The notes: generated from the sequence alone by a model not told the origin. A DNA stretch of 64,000 nucleotides from Apostichopus japonicus (GCF_037975245.1 NC_092576.1:17977111-18041110); one strand, 5' to 3'; positions 50,701 through 63,421 are shown, numbered from the stretch's first letter. Made by a program: numbers and translations.

Positions 50701-53700
50701 TCACATTGTGTCATAGTGTACAGTGGCCAAATGTTGGCTATATTGAACTTACAAATATTCCACTAAAAGTCAGTTTGACCAACAGTTATCTCCATCTTTT
50801 CTTATCAAAGATTTTGGGTTCATATTTTTTTTTTATCTCAGTAGGCTAACAACCAACATGGATTTTTTTTTAAATCAGTTTGTCACCAAAGTATATCTGA
50901 CACAAATACTGTGCATGATACCTGTGTTTCACAATGTGTCAAAGTATACAGTACCCAACTGATGACTACATTGAACAAACGAGTAATCCATCTCGAGTCA
51001 GCTTGACACTCAATATTATCCACTAAATATAGCCTACAAAGGGTAAAGAGCACTTCCAGAGAATGAAATATCACTTAGGTATACTGATAACCAAAATGAA
51101 TGATAAGTTGATTGTATTTGATATCCCCAAGTTTTCAGCCACATTCCATCTATAATATCCTTTATACATGGAGAGGTTAAAAGGCCATCGTAATGTTACA
51201 GATAAAATTCCAATTTACCTAAGAACTATTTGGGTAAAAAACACACTTACTTCACTGGGCCCCGATTCTGCTGATATATCTGTATCAATTTCGTCATGGC
51301 TAGCATCCTGCAATGTTAAATGGAAAGTATTAACTTGATAGCATGTCTCCTATGTATACCTGAAAATTGAATAAAACATGCACTTTGCCGCAGTGTATGG
51401 AGATAGATTCTATAGCATGTCTCCTATGTATACCTGAAAATTGGGTACTAACATATGTTTCATGATGTGTCGCAGTGTATTGGGATAGATTCTATAGCAT
51501 GTCTCCTATGTATACCTGAAAATTGAATACAAACATATTTGTCATGATGTGTACTGAGATAGATTCTATAGCATGTCTCCTATGTATACCTGAAAATTGA
51601 ATACAAACATATTTGTCATGATGCGTACTGAGATAGATTCTATAGCATGTCTTCTATGTATACCTGACAATTGAAAACAAGCATTTGTTTCACATTGTGT
51701 CATAGTGTGCAGTGGCCAACTGTTGGCAATATTGAACTTACAAATATTCCACTAAAAGTCAGTTTGACCAACAGTTATCTCCATCTTTTCTTATCAAAGA
51801 TTTTGGGTTCATATTTTTTTTTTATCTCAGTAGGCTAACAACCAACATGGATTTTTTTTTAAATCAGTTTGTCACCAAAGTATATCTGACACAAATACTG
51901 TGCATGATACCTGTGTTTCACAATGTGTCAAAGTATACAGTACCCAACTGATGACTACATTGAACAAACGAGTAATCCATCTCGAGTCAGCTTGACACTC
52001 AATATTATCCACTAAATATAGCCTACAAAGGGTAAAGACCCAGACGAATTTAAGGCAGGAAAACCCTGGAATTCCCTGGAATATAAGCCAGGAAAAGCCT
52101 GGATTTAACCCAGGGAAATCCAGGGAAATTCCTGGGTTTGAAAATGGTAATTCGGACAGGAAAAGCCCGGTAAAGCCTGGTTTATATAACTCATTTAGAG
52201 CCAGGTAAAGGCCGGACAAGCCTGGATGGTTAACCCAGGTTTACCCCGGAAAAGCCAGGTCTCTATTGTGTGAGTGAAGAGCCAGGTAAAGGCCGGACAA
52301 GCCTGGATGGTTAACCCAGGTTTACCCCGGAAAAGCCAGGTCTCTAGTGTGTGAGTGAAGAGCCAGGAAAAACCAGGAAAAGCCTGGTATGCACACCCAG
52401 GATTACCCAGGAAAAGCCAGGTCCCTGTTTATATCAGTGAGGAGCCAGGAAAAGCCAGGTATACATACCCAGGATTACCCCGGAAAAGCCAGGTGTCCAT
52501 GCTTACCCTATATAAATTATCTTGCTGGCTAGTTGGCAGTTACTTTTAGCTTATAGGAGGTTTAAGTGTGTTTGTGGTATAGGAAATTTTCATAACTTAA
52601 AATCATGAATTATATGTAAGGGTGTTAGCCACTGAAAATAAATGTTTGTTCTTGATCAGAGAACTCTGGGTTTGGTGTGATGACCAAACACAGAACAAGA
52701 CACATAAAAATGGAACACTCAACTGGATTGGATCAAAATAAATTATAATTATGAATAACAAACAATATACAGCTGATCTGGGCCCAGTCAAAGAATTAAA
52801 TCAAATGACTTAGAGTCGTGAGGTGCACCCAAATGTTAAAGTAAATACACTTAATTTATAAATCTGTTCTGGTGAGTTGCAGCGTGCTGGTGACATCAGG
52901 TACAGATCTTCCACGACATCAGTATAGTTGAACAGATTAAATTGTATGATAAATTTCCGATCCCAACAAAATAGTATCCTTTAATTAATAAGCAATAGTG
53001 TCCCAGGGTATCCTTTCAGTAAAATACTGTCAGTTAACCAAATGGTGTCCTGGAATATCCTTTATGGTAAAATAATATCCTCTAAGTAAATAATATCCTT
53101 TATAGTAAATAATTATAGTAAAATGCATGCCAGACTGTCTGGTGAATATCACTCCTTCCATAAAATAATAAGGACTACATGTAACTTGATTTTGTAAATT
53201 AAGGTTTAAAACAAACTATCCAGCATTTAAAACTATATTTCTCCTCTTTTATAACTGTCTTGCTCCAATACTCATGGCCAACTGCCTAACTTCCTATACC
53301 CTCACAAAACTCCTTTGTTCCTATAATATATATGCACAGACCCCTTTTCCTGTGAGAGCTAATTTCCAGGAAGAACAACTTCCACGACATCAGTATAGTT
53401 GAACAGAATAAATTGTATGATAAATGTCCAATCCCAACAAAATAGTATCCTTTAATTAATAAGCAATAGTGTCCCAGGGTATCCTTGCAGTAAAATAATG
53501 TCAGTTTAAACAAATGGTGTCCCAAATATCCTTTACGGTAAAATAATATCCTCTAAGTAAGTAATATCCTTTATAGTAAATAATGTCCTTTATAGTAAAA
53601 TGCGTGCCAGACTGTCAGGTGAATATCACTCCTTCCAAAAAATAATAAGGACTACAGTAACTTGATTTTGTAAATTAAGGTTTAAAACAAACTATCCAGC

Positions 53701-56565
53701 ATTAAAACTATATTTCTCCTCTTTTGCAACTGTCTTGCTCCAATACTCATGGCCAACTGCCTAACTCCCTTATACCCTCACAAAACTCTTTTGTCCCTAT
53801 AATATATATACACAGACCCCTTTTCCTGTGAGAGCTAATTTCCAGGAAGAACAAAGATAGTTGCTTAGCAACCCAGAAGAGAGAACTCTTAATCCCCCCC
53901 CAACCACAAAACAACTTACAAATATACTGTACAAATGTAAAGCCCTCTGTACAGTGAGCACTGCACTAATAAACAAGTAAAATTATGGTACAAAAGAAAA
54001 CTTTATGTAAGAGCTGACCATCTTACAACTAGCTAATACTGGGTAAAAGGCAAGCTTGGCTTTTCCTGCCTAGCCAGGACAGCATTCCACTCTCGTTTCC
54101 TGCCTATTGTGGACTTGTGAGGCTGGGTGAAGCCAGGAAAAAGGCTGGGACTTTCAAAATCCTGGCTTTTCCTGCCTAGCCAGGACAGCATTGCCCTCGC
54201 TTTTCCTGCCTAGTGTGGACTTGTTAGGCTGGGTGAAGCCAGGAAAAGGCTGGACTTTCAAAGTCCTGGCTTTTCCTGCCTAGCCAGGACAGCATTGCCC
54301 TCGCTTTTCCTGCCTAGTGTGGACTTGTTAGGCTGGGTGAAGCCAGGAAAAGGCTGGACTTTCAAAGTCCTGGCTTTTCCTGGCTACCTGAGGCAGGAAT
54401 AAAGCTTGGATATCCAGGGAAAACCGGGGTTTTCTTGACTCTTGCTTAAAAGCCAGGAATTATTTTCGTCTGGGGAGCACTTCCAGAGAATGAAATATCA
54501 CTTAGGTATACTGATAACCAAAATGAATGATAAGTTGATTGTATTTGATATCCCCAAGTTTTCAGCCACATTCCATCTATAATATCCTTTATACATGGAG
54601 AGGTTAAAAGGCCATCGTAATGTTACAGATAAAATTCCAATTTACCTAAGAACTATTTGGGTAAAAAACACACTTACTTCACTGGGCCCCGATTCTGCTG
54701 ATATATCTGTATCAATTTCGTCATGGCTAGCATCCTGCAATGTTAAATGGAAAGTATTAACTTGATAGCATGTCTCCTATGTATACCTGAAAATTGAATA
54801 CAAACATGCACTTTGCCGCAGTGTATGGAGATAGATTCTATAGCATGTCTCCTATGTATACCTGAAAATTGGGTACTAACATATGTTTCATGATGTGTCG
54901 CAGTGTATTGGGATAGATTCTATAGCATGTCTCCTATGTATACCTGAAAATTGAATACAAACATATTTGTCATGATGTGTACTGAGATAGATTCTATAGC
55001 ATGTCTTCTATGTATACCTGACAATTGAAAACAAGCATTTGTTTCACATTGTGTCATAGTGTGCAGTGGCCAACTGTTGGCAATATTGAACTTACAAATA
55101 TTCCACTAAAAGTCAGTTTGACCAACAGTTATCTCCATCTTTTCTTATCAAAGATTTTGGGTTCATATTTTTTTTTTATCTCAGTAGGCTAACAACCAAC
55201 ATGGATTTTTTTTTTAAATCAGTTTGTCACCAAAGTATATCTGACACAAATACTGTGCATGATACCTGTGTTTCACAATGTGTCAAAGTATACAGTACCC
55301 AACTGATGACTACATTGAACAAACGAGTAATCCATCTCGAGTCAGCTTGACACTCAATATTATCCACTAAATATAGCCTACAAAGGGTAAAGAGCACTTC
55401 CAGAGAATGAAATATCACTTAGGTATACTGATAACCAAAACGAATGATAAGTTGATTGTATTTGATATCCCCAAGTTTTCAGCCACATTCCATCTATAAT
55501 ATCCTTTATACATGGAGAGGTTAAAAGGCCATCGTAATGTTACAGATAAAATTCCAATTTACCTAAGAACTATTTGGGTAAAAAACACACTTACTTCACT
55601 GGGCCCCGATTCTGCTGATATATCTGTATCAATTTCGTCATGGCTAGCATCCTGCAATGTTAAATGGAAAGTATTAACTTGATAGCATGTCTCCTATGTA
55701 TACCTGAAAATTGAATACAAACATGCACTTTGCCGCAGTGTATGGAGATAGATTCTACAGCATGTCTCCTATGTATACCTGAAAATTGGGTACTAACATA
55801 TGTTTCATGATGTGTCGCAGTGTATTGGGATAGATTCTATAGCATGTCTCCTATGTATACCTGAAAATTGAATAAACATATTTGTCATGATGTGTACTGA
55901 GATAGATTCTATAGCATGTCTTCTATGTATACCTGACAATTGAAAACAAGCATTTGTTTCACATTGTGTCATAGTGTGCAGTGGCCAACTGTTGGCAATA
56001 TTGAACTTACAAATATTCCACTAAAAGTCAGTTTGACCAACAGTTATCTCCATCTTTTCTTTTCAAAGATTTTGGGTTCATATTTTTTTTTTATCTCAGT
56101 AGGCTAACAACCAACATGGATTTTTTTTTAAATCAGTTTGTCACCAAAGTATATCTGACACAAATACTGTGCATGATACCTGTGTTTCACAATGTGTCAA
56201 AGTATACAGTACCCAACTGATGACTACATTGAACAAACGAGTAATCCATCTCGAGTCAGCTTGACACTCAATATTATCCACTAAATATAGCCTACAAAGG
56301 GTAAAGAGCACTTCCAGAGAATGAAATATCACTTAGGTATACTGATAACCAAAATGAATGATAAGTTGATTGTATTTGATATCCCCAAGTTTTCAGCCAC
56401 ATTCCATCTATAATATCCTTTATACATGGAGAGGTTAAAAGGCCATCGTAATGTTACAGATAAAATTCCAATTTACCTAAGAACTATTTGGGTAAAAAAC
56501 ACACTTACTTCACTGGGCCCCGATTCTGCTGATATATCTGTATCAATTTCGTCATGGCTAGCATC
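41772..56565 (-). CDS. Eleven tandem copies of a 57-bp exon cassette
   Basis: Copies: 41772-41828, 43595-43651, 44515-44571, 46473-46529, 47388-47444, 49345-49401, 50261-50317, 51251-51307, 54678-54734, 55595-55651, 56509-56565. Each is bounded on the minus strand by TTTAACATTGCAG and GTAAGTGTG, with both splice sites intact in all copies. In phase 0 each reads DASHDEIDTDISAESGPSE (19 residues; Ser to Leu in two copies). Length is a multiple of three, so any number can be joined without changing frame; all eleven would add 209 acidic residues rich in Ser/Thr. They lie upstream and on the same strand as the 39.3-40.5 kb exons. Coding status is inferred from splice sites; a second frame is also open, and unit conservation may only reflect recent duplication. 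Confidence 0.55.
52198..52505. repeat. Left subterminal 81-bp tandem repeats of the element
   Basis: Four copies starting near 52198, 52279, 52360 and 52442, each with 'agccaggtaaaggccggac' or 'agccaggaaaagcc' and 'ccccggaaaagccaggt'. Confidence 0.85.
52909..53853. repeat. ~471-bp tandem duplication in the element core
   Basis: 'ccacgacatcagtatagttg' at 52911 and 53382 starts two near-identical copies, both ending in 'tttccaggaagaacaa'. Confidence 0.85.
54051..54400. repeat. Right subterminal ~105-bp tandem repeats of the element
   Basis: About three and a half copies of a unit with 'cttttcctgcctagccagga' and 'ggctgggtgaagccagga'. The AGCCAGGAAAAGCC-type core matches the left repeats in opposite orientation. 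Confidence 0.85.
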
Positions 56566-57219
56566 CTGCAATGTTAAATGGAAAGTATTAACTTGATAGC
56601 ATGTCTCCTATGTATACCTGAAAATTGAATACAAACATGCACTTTGCCGCAGTGTATGGAGATAGATTCTATAGCATGTCTCCTATGTATACCTGAAAAT
56701 TGGGTACTAACATACATATGTTTCATGATGTGTCGCAGTGTATTGGGATAGATTCTATAGCATGCCTCCTATGTATACCTGAAAATTGAATACAATATGT
56801 TTCATGGTGTGTCACAGTGTACTGAGATAGATTCTAGAGCATGTCTCCTATGTATACCTGATAATTGAAAACAAACATATGTTTCACATTGTGTCATAGT
56901 GTACAGTGGCCAAATGTTGGCTATATTGAACTTACAAATATTCCACTAAAAGTCAGTTTGACCAACAGTTATCTCCATCTTTTCTTATCAAAGATTTTGG
57001 GTTCATATTGTTTGTTTTTTTTAATTCAGAAGGCTAACAACCAAAGAGGGTTTTTTTTAAATCAGTTTGTCACCAAAGTATATCTGACACAAATACTGTG
57101 CATGATACCTGTGTTTCACAATGTGTCAAAGTATACAGTACCCAACTGATGACTACATTGAACAAACTAGTAATCCATCTCGAGTCAGCTTGACACTCAA
57201 TATTATCCTCTAAATATAT

Positions 57220-60200
57220 GTTGGTTCAGTACTTTACATTTGATACAAAAAGTTTCTTCTACAACAGCTTCCCAAAATGTGTATGTGTCGCAATAGGTTA
57301 AGTTTTAACCGCGAATTACAGTACGATTCATTATTTGCATATTACACCAAAATTGGCACTTGGCGTCCAGATGGCAGGAAAATGTACCATCATGTTCAAT
57401 GTGTTGTGTATGAACTTCAACAAGTTCAAATATCGATGATATAGTTATATTCTGTGACTAATGTCAGTGGGAATTATGTGTGTAAAAACTTGGGTTTTCC
57501 ACGTGTTATATATATATAGAAATTTTACGTAAGCGGAGCGAATTTAGGGGCGGCTCGTTGATTGTGAGGAAGCACTTATCTAAGCATCAATATTTGTGAA
57601 AAATATCCTAAGGTTTTTCAGATATTCTCTTTGAATGTGCCCTTCATATATCTCTCTCTATCCGTCTATTCAAAGCTCAACATTTAGAATAATGCTGTTA
57701 GAGGAAAAATTATTGTCATAATCAAAATATCGCGATAATGTTTGAACTATTTATCGTGCCGGTAAAAAGCAAATACTGCCCAACCCTACTCTCAGGCACC
57801 TCCCCCCCCCCCCCCCCACCCGCACAATCTCCAGAACACAAAATATCAGAAACATTAAACAAAACAGAAATATTATTTAATTGTCCCACATTTCAGTTGT
57901 TACAGAGAAAACCAAATTAACATAACTTGAGCACAGCTTGAACACACTCACTAAGCGGAAGTATTACTTGTTGCACAGTGAGTGCAAATTTAAGCCCAGA
58001 TGCTACATTATACAGTATGTTTAGATATAACCTACTAAACTGTTTATATTTTAACTGTTTGAACTTTTGTGTGACTTTAGGCCTTCCATCCTTCGAGTAG
58101 CAATTTAGCAGATAAGTTAATGTTGGTTTGGGGTCAATTCAAGTTAATATTTGCAATTCCAAAATGTTTTTTACCTTGTGAATGGAAATTTAGAATGCCA
58201 AACATATATTCTAAGCAACTTACAAATGGATTGAGAAAATCTAGTAAAATGTGTCATTAGCAATCAGAAAGACAATTAACATATGCTTTCATTTTTTTTA
58301 ATGATAACTGATCCAAAAGATGAAAATCCTCTGGATGCATCTAGTCATAGCATGGCATCATGTTCATAGCAGCAATAGTAACAAATATGGAAATCATTTT
58401 TTGTAGAAATTTAGAGATTTATTTCCTATTTTAAAACACTCAGTGAATATGCATCCACATTGAAGAGAATGTTTTAATTCTTTTCCCAGTTGTGGCATGC
58501 AGATTGCCAATGCATTTAACAGCTCACAGTAGGTTGATTCTTTGACCCGGCATCTGTGAAGTTACTCCCAAATGGCTATAGGGTTTTGAAGTTGAATGTT
58601 TTGTTAATATTTTATTGAAAAATTCTCATGAGATTTTGGGCCCACAAGAAAAGTCTCATGTGAAAGAACTAGCCATTTGAACACTGTTGCATGCCTATAC
58701 TTTGCATTATGCACTGTGAAAACTGCCTACAGTAAACCATCCAACAAGAGACCTTATATCTTAAGCTAGATCTAGTAATGGCAATCACACAATTTGCAGT
58801 AGGTGCGAAGCCAAACCACATATACAATGACTTCCTGTCTTCCTTAAAGCAGTGAGTAAGTCTGAGGAAAACTTTACAACTGTACCTTGACTAGCTGACA
58901 ACTTTATGTAGGGAGGGTAACAGATTCAAGTTTTGCCCCATAATATTTTTTAAATCAGAGTTAAGATGTCCAGTGGCAACTGTGGACCATTTTCAGTGTC
59001 CTCATGAAGAACTTGAACACAATTGTAACGTGTGGTTAGCAGTGACTGCATTGCAATGTTGGGATTATTCTGACATTTTCATTGCAACCGACCTATTCAT
59101 GCAACAACAGATCTTAGTCATCCTACCTTACATCCTAAGCTACTCAATAAACTATCACACAATGAAAATAAAGTGTGAAGCCAACCCACATTTATAAGGG
59201 TCTTCCTTTGTCAGTAAGCATCAGTTAGCATGCTAATAACTTTGCAATAGTAGCCTGACTAGCTGACATGGTGGGCATTTGAGAAACTTTATCGATGGGA
59301 AATTTCTGAGGGGAATATCACTATATTGTGTGAGTCACAGATTCCAAGGATTTTCCCATAATATTTTTTTTAAATCAGAACCAGATACCTACCTGTACAT
59401 GCCAGTTCTAAAATTTTCATGGCAATCTTTCTATTTTTATTTATCTATTAAGGAGGGCAATGTTCTGCACAATTCTTTCACTAAAAACACAATGGGATAG
59501 GATAACAAGATACAACTCTATTCATAGTGTTTACTGTATGCTGAAATGCCATTGAAAATTTGATTCTGTCCCACAAGATTGTATAAATGCCCCATGTTAA
59601 ATTACCAAGTATACATATAATTACAGTCTGTTCAACCAGCAATGATTACAAACTTAATGCTATCTTTCTGCACTTGGTACGTGTAATAGCTCCATAATGT
59701 GACTGTGGATGTGCTTGCCCCCTTTGTCTTATTTCCATGAAATCCTCATGCTTGATCACAGATGAAACCTGTTGCATCTCAAGATCTCATGTGTATATAT
59801 CATATGTTGATCCTCCAAGGACCCTCTGAGTTCAAATGACTTAAATACTGTAGTTTCTATCATAAAAAAAGGAACTCAGAGAGTGCAGTTCAGGTACAAT
59901 ATTGTGGATCTGCACTACACCAACAATATTACAGTATCTCAGAAGAAATAAAGTTTATAGTCTACAATTATGTCTGCTGTACACACTTCTTTGAAACGTT
60001 AACTTCTGCCGCAGCACCCTAACATAACACTTACATACTTTCAGGCTAGTTTGTACCAAAATTACTCAATAAGTCTCCTTTGCACCTTGTGTGTTATGTT
60101 ATCATGTTTAGTCTATCAATGATTTATTAATTAATAAAAGTTGGTCTATTTAAGCAATTTATTCCACTTCTTTATCATGTGACAAAAATAAAATAAAATG

Positions 60201-60220
60201 AGGCTTTCTAAAATTGTATG
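57220..60220. other. no gene recognised; diverged ~380-bp duplication
   Basis: 'gcgaagccaaaccacat' near 58804 and 'tgaagccaacccacat' near 59175 start two diverged copies that end at 'cccataatattttttaaatc'. C run at 57803-57818. Nothing coding was supported. Confidence 0.45.
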
Positions 60221-60226
60221 TGTTTA

Positions 60227-60463
60227 AAGGTAGTCTGTATAGGCCCCACCACGCTATAATTGCTAGAAGTTTTCAAAACTACTTTCCTTGAGGTCTTTAT
60301 TTCCCAAATTTTTCTCAGACATACTAAATGAACACACAGGATGACTGAATGTCCCAGTGAGGTAAATTTCCTCCTGGGTGGCACTAAAAACAGTTTAAGA
60401 ATGTTGACCAAAAGTGACCATATTTGAAAATCTGTCATACTTGGGGCCAATACAGCATACCTT
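60227..60463 (+). mobile_element. TA-type MITE (family M1), best-preserved copy
   Basis: 237 bp from AAGGTAGTCTGTATAGGCCC to the near-complement GGGGCCAATACAGCATACCTT. TA stands outside both ends (60225-60226, 60464-60465), so a TA target duplication is likely, as in Tc1/mariner-type elements. The interior is non-coding. Confidence 0.8.
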
Positions 60464-60469
60464 TAGCAG

Positions 60470-61600
60470 CGTGATTCTGGTCCCAAATGATAGGGCAAGC
60501 ATTTTGTACATCCAACCCAAGCTACATATGGCACAACCAGGGTTGGTTTTTATTCCCCCCAGGCTATACATTGCAACAAACAAAAAAGTTCAACATTTAG
60601 GCCTACTGGAGGCATGGGTGTGTGTAATTAGGGAAGTACAAGGCAGTGATGGTCTGCAAAAAAGGCATATACAGAATTTAAAGGGGGCCCATACAAAATT
60701 CTTGGCGACTACCTGTGTTAGATAGTGTAAAACCGCCTACCCCCCCCCCCCCCCCAATTTAGCTACTTTTATAGTAAATCATAATTCCTCTTCCAAACCA
60801 AATCTAGGCCTATCGTGAGAATCTGTAGTCTCGGAGCCAAATTATATCCAACTCCAGCCAGATTCTATCTTTCTCCATCCTCCTAGCGGAAAGTAACGTG
60901 TGCGGAGAATAATGATACCTGTGTGACTACATGTTTGAGTTAGAAGAGAGGGGTAAATCCTTCATAAAAATCTAATTAATTTTGTTTATTTTTGCTGAGT
61001 TTATATGAAAAAAATGTTTCAATTGCTATCTTCCTCCTGCTTGTATTTTGGCTAATAGTATCATGCTCTCATCGGCTATGTGAAAGCTGGATGAATTCAG
61101 TTATTTTAAGACCTCGTAGTATTGCCTCTCACATTTCGCCCCTAAAATCTTGGGTGGAAAACAACTTTTCAGGACTTAGCCTAGGCTCTAGCCTCCATTC
61201 CTGTATCATATATTTAATACATTGGCTTAATTTTTTTTAACTAAATGGGCAATTAGCAAAATTGTAAAACTTTAAAAAGTCCACTTTCGTATTATTATTT
61301 TTGGTATGATATTGGAACATGTTTTCAGCCTTATATACTTATTGTTAACAAAACAACCATTGAATTGCTTAAATGTTGGGTTGCCCTATAGGCCTGAACC
61401 CATACTGGAAAGTATACATGTTACGCTGAGTATCTTCGGCGTGCAATTATAACTTTACACAGCAATCTAATGGCCTGATTTTCCTAGAAAAACAAGCTGA
61501 CGAGGTTAGGCATGGTGATACACATTATACTATATGAAATTTGGCTTAAATTCCAGACTACTTTGAAGTTTGAACACACACCTCCCAAAGAATAGGCTAG
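60470..61600. other. no gene recognised
   Basis: Contains a C run at 60740-60755 and AT-rich sequence; a hydrophobic open frame at 61.0-61.2 kb has no supporting signal. Confidence 0.4.
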
Positions 61601-61610
61601 TGTAACCTTA

Positions 61611-62296
61611 CTGTGAGTGTGTGTAGGCTAATGTTAGCATGGCCATTGGCTAACTGTATAACATAGGCTAGCCTAAAAAAAACAGTGAATGCGTAGGCTG
61701 AATTGCTAGGCTATACACTAGGCTAGTATTGGGAAGAAATCGCCGAGAAGTGCTGAGAATAATAACATAAATGTAGTCGAAATCATAGAACCATTTCGCA
61801 TTTGAAGGTCTGCTGTATAGACCCCAAGTATAGCACGCTACCACAGAAAATTTTCTTGCGAATACCTAATCGATCTGCCTTGGTCGTAAAATGACCTCTC
61901 TTTTCCAATTAGTATGCAACGCCTGCCACATATTGTTTCTTGTACGAGGGTCTGTGTGAGTGTGTGTAGGCTAATGTTAGCATGGCCATTGGCTAACTGT
62001 ATAACATAGGCTAGCCTAAAAAAACAGTGAATGCATAGGCTGAATGGCTAGGCTATACACTAGGCTAGTATTGGGAAGAAATCGCCGAGAAGTGTTGAGA
62101 ATAATAACATAAATGTAGTCAAAATCATAGAACCATTTCGCATTTGAAGGTCTGCTGTATAGACCCCAAGTATAGCACGCTACCACAGAAAATTTTCTTG
62201 CGAATACCTAATCGATCTGCCTTGGTCGTAAAATGACCTCTCTTTTCCAATTAGTATGCAACGCCTGCCACATATTGTTTCTTGTACGAGGGTCTT
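61611..62296. repeat. 343-bp tandem duplication, two near-identical copies
   Basis: 'taggctaatgttagcatggc' at 61625 and 61968. Each copy contains a half M1 MITE end ('gaaggtctgctgtatagacc', then 'agtatagcacgct') and ends 'cttgtacgagggtct'. Only a few differences separate the copies. Confidence 0.9.
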
Positions 62297-62658
62297 AGTG
62301 TATACGCTGTATGATTAATCAACTACACTGTTGACATGTAAGGACATATTTCGTCACCGGCGTATTGTAGTAAATAAGGGTTTGAGAGTCTGGCCCAAAA
62401 CTTTGTAAGAACAAATACAAACTTCGCAGTATGGGCCTGAACGTGATTTTAATGGCGTTAATGGGTTTTGGGAGTTGTTTAAGGAACGTTCTGTCTGTGG
62501 CTTATTTTCTGTAAATTAAAGGCCCTATAAGTTACCCAGTGCAAACGCTGCTATAGAAACCTACTCTAAACTACAGTAAAATCTCATCAAGCAAACTTCT
62601 TCAATTCAGTTCTACCCTCCTGAATCTTTTTCCATGTTCTCAATTCGCTCGCCTATTA

Positions 62659-62919
62659 AAGGTATGCTGTATTGACCCCAGATATGCCAGATTTTCAAAA
62701 TATGGTCACCTTTGGTCAAAATTCTTAAACTGTTTTTATTACCACCCTGGATGAAATTTACCTCACTGGGACATTCAGTCATCTTTTGTGTTCATTTAGA
62801 ATGAATGAGAACAATTGGAGAGTAAATACCTTCCGGAAAGTCCTTGAATTTGAAAACTTCTAGCAATTATAGCATGCTATAATTTGGGGCCTACACCCTA
62901 GGCCTATACAGACTACCTT
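62659..62919 (-). mobile_element. TA-type MITE (family M1), reverse orientation
   Basis: From AAGGTATGCTGTATTGACCC to CAGACTACCTT with the typical interior ('gacattcagtcatcttttgtg'). A short 'ctacaccctaggcc' insertion lies near the right end. Confidence 0.75.
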
Positions 62920-63291
62920 CAATTTAAGTTAAGCCACTCTGCTCCTCAAAACCTAAGTTTAGCTACTCCTACGCCTGTGCTCTTTTCCCCAAAACGATCT
63001 GAATCTCCTTTTTGGAGAAAAAATACTGAATTTTCTTAAGCGGAGAGTAAATTCTCTTCATAGCCTAGGCCTATCCTAGGCGGAAAACGTTCGTGTTTTA
63101 CTGAGGTCCAGCCTAGCTGTAGGCCTTCAGACGTTGAGTGAGGCCTATATGCTCAGCAGCTAAAACGTAGGCCTGTATCCTATGACCAACTCGGGAAGAG
63201 TTAAAAATACGGGCCGGTAATTTCGGCCTAAGCCTACTTACAGCCAGAGTGAAAAGGGTAGAAAAGATACTAGACAAATGTTTTTTCTTAC

Positions 63292-63421
63292 CTTTAAAGC
63301 TTTCAAAAATGTTTCCAGTGGGCTTCTCAAAGTTACGGCCGCGTTTCCCGGCGTAGCGTACATATAAAGATTGTACATTTTTCCGAAGAAGTTGGTTGAG
63401 GGCGCCTGTCCACACGGCCAT
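63292..63421 (-). CDS. First coding exon, probable mitochondrial protein
   Basis: ATG at 63421 (context CATATGGCC) opens 43 codons plus one base up to a donor (AAAG|GTAAGA). The protein starts MAVWTGALNQLLRKNVQSLY and continues VRYAGKRGRNFEKPTGNIF. The first ~30 residues lack acidic residues and are rich in Arg/Lys with hydrophobic spacing, as in mitochondrial targeting peptides. The region is CpG-rich compared with its surroundings, as expected near a promoter. Later exons must lie toward lower coordinates; none was recognised. The family is unknown to me. Confidence 0.6.

Larger units (their letters stand above)
52039..54474. mobile_element. 2436-bp TIR element inserted in one array unit
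   Basis: Left end CCCAGACGAA and right end TTCGTCTGGG are perfect 10-bp inverted repeats. GA stands outside both ends, while other array units show the uninterrupted 'ggtaaagagcacttcc', so the empty site is known and the target duplication is 2 bp. No transposase frame is present. The superfamily is unknown: TA-target elements are excluded by the GA duplication. Confidence 0.85.
40810..57213 (-). repeat. 16.4-kb nested tandem array: ~75-80-bp minisatellite plus exon-bearing higher-order units
   Basis: Short monomers built on 'tagattctatagcatgtctc' and 'ctatgtatacctgaaaattg' repeat throughout. They are organised in larger units of ~915-990 bp and ~1957 bp that also carry a 'ccacattccatctataatat' block, an exon-like cassette and a block around 'cgagtaatccatctcgagtc'. 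A ~2.87-kb superunit is seen twice (anchor points 43417, 46295, 49168), including a ~600-bp block present only at 44585-45180 and 47465-48060. Copies are almost identical, so expansion is recent. The same 63-residue minus-strand frame recurring in each unit is unlikely to be coding: it has no splice or family support. Confidence 0.92.
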
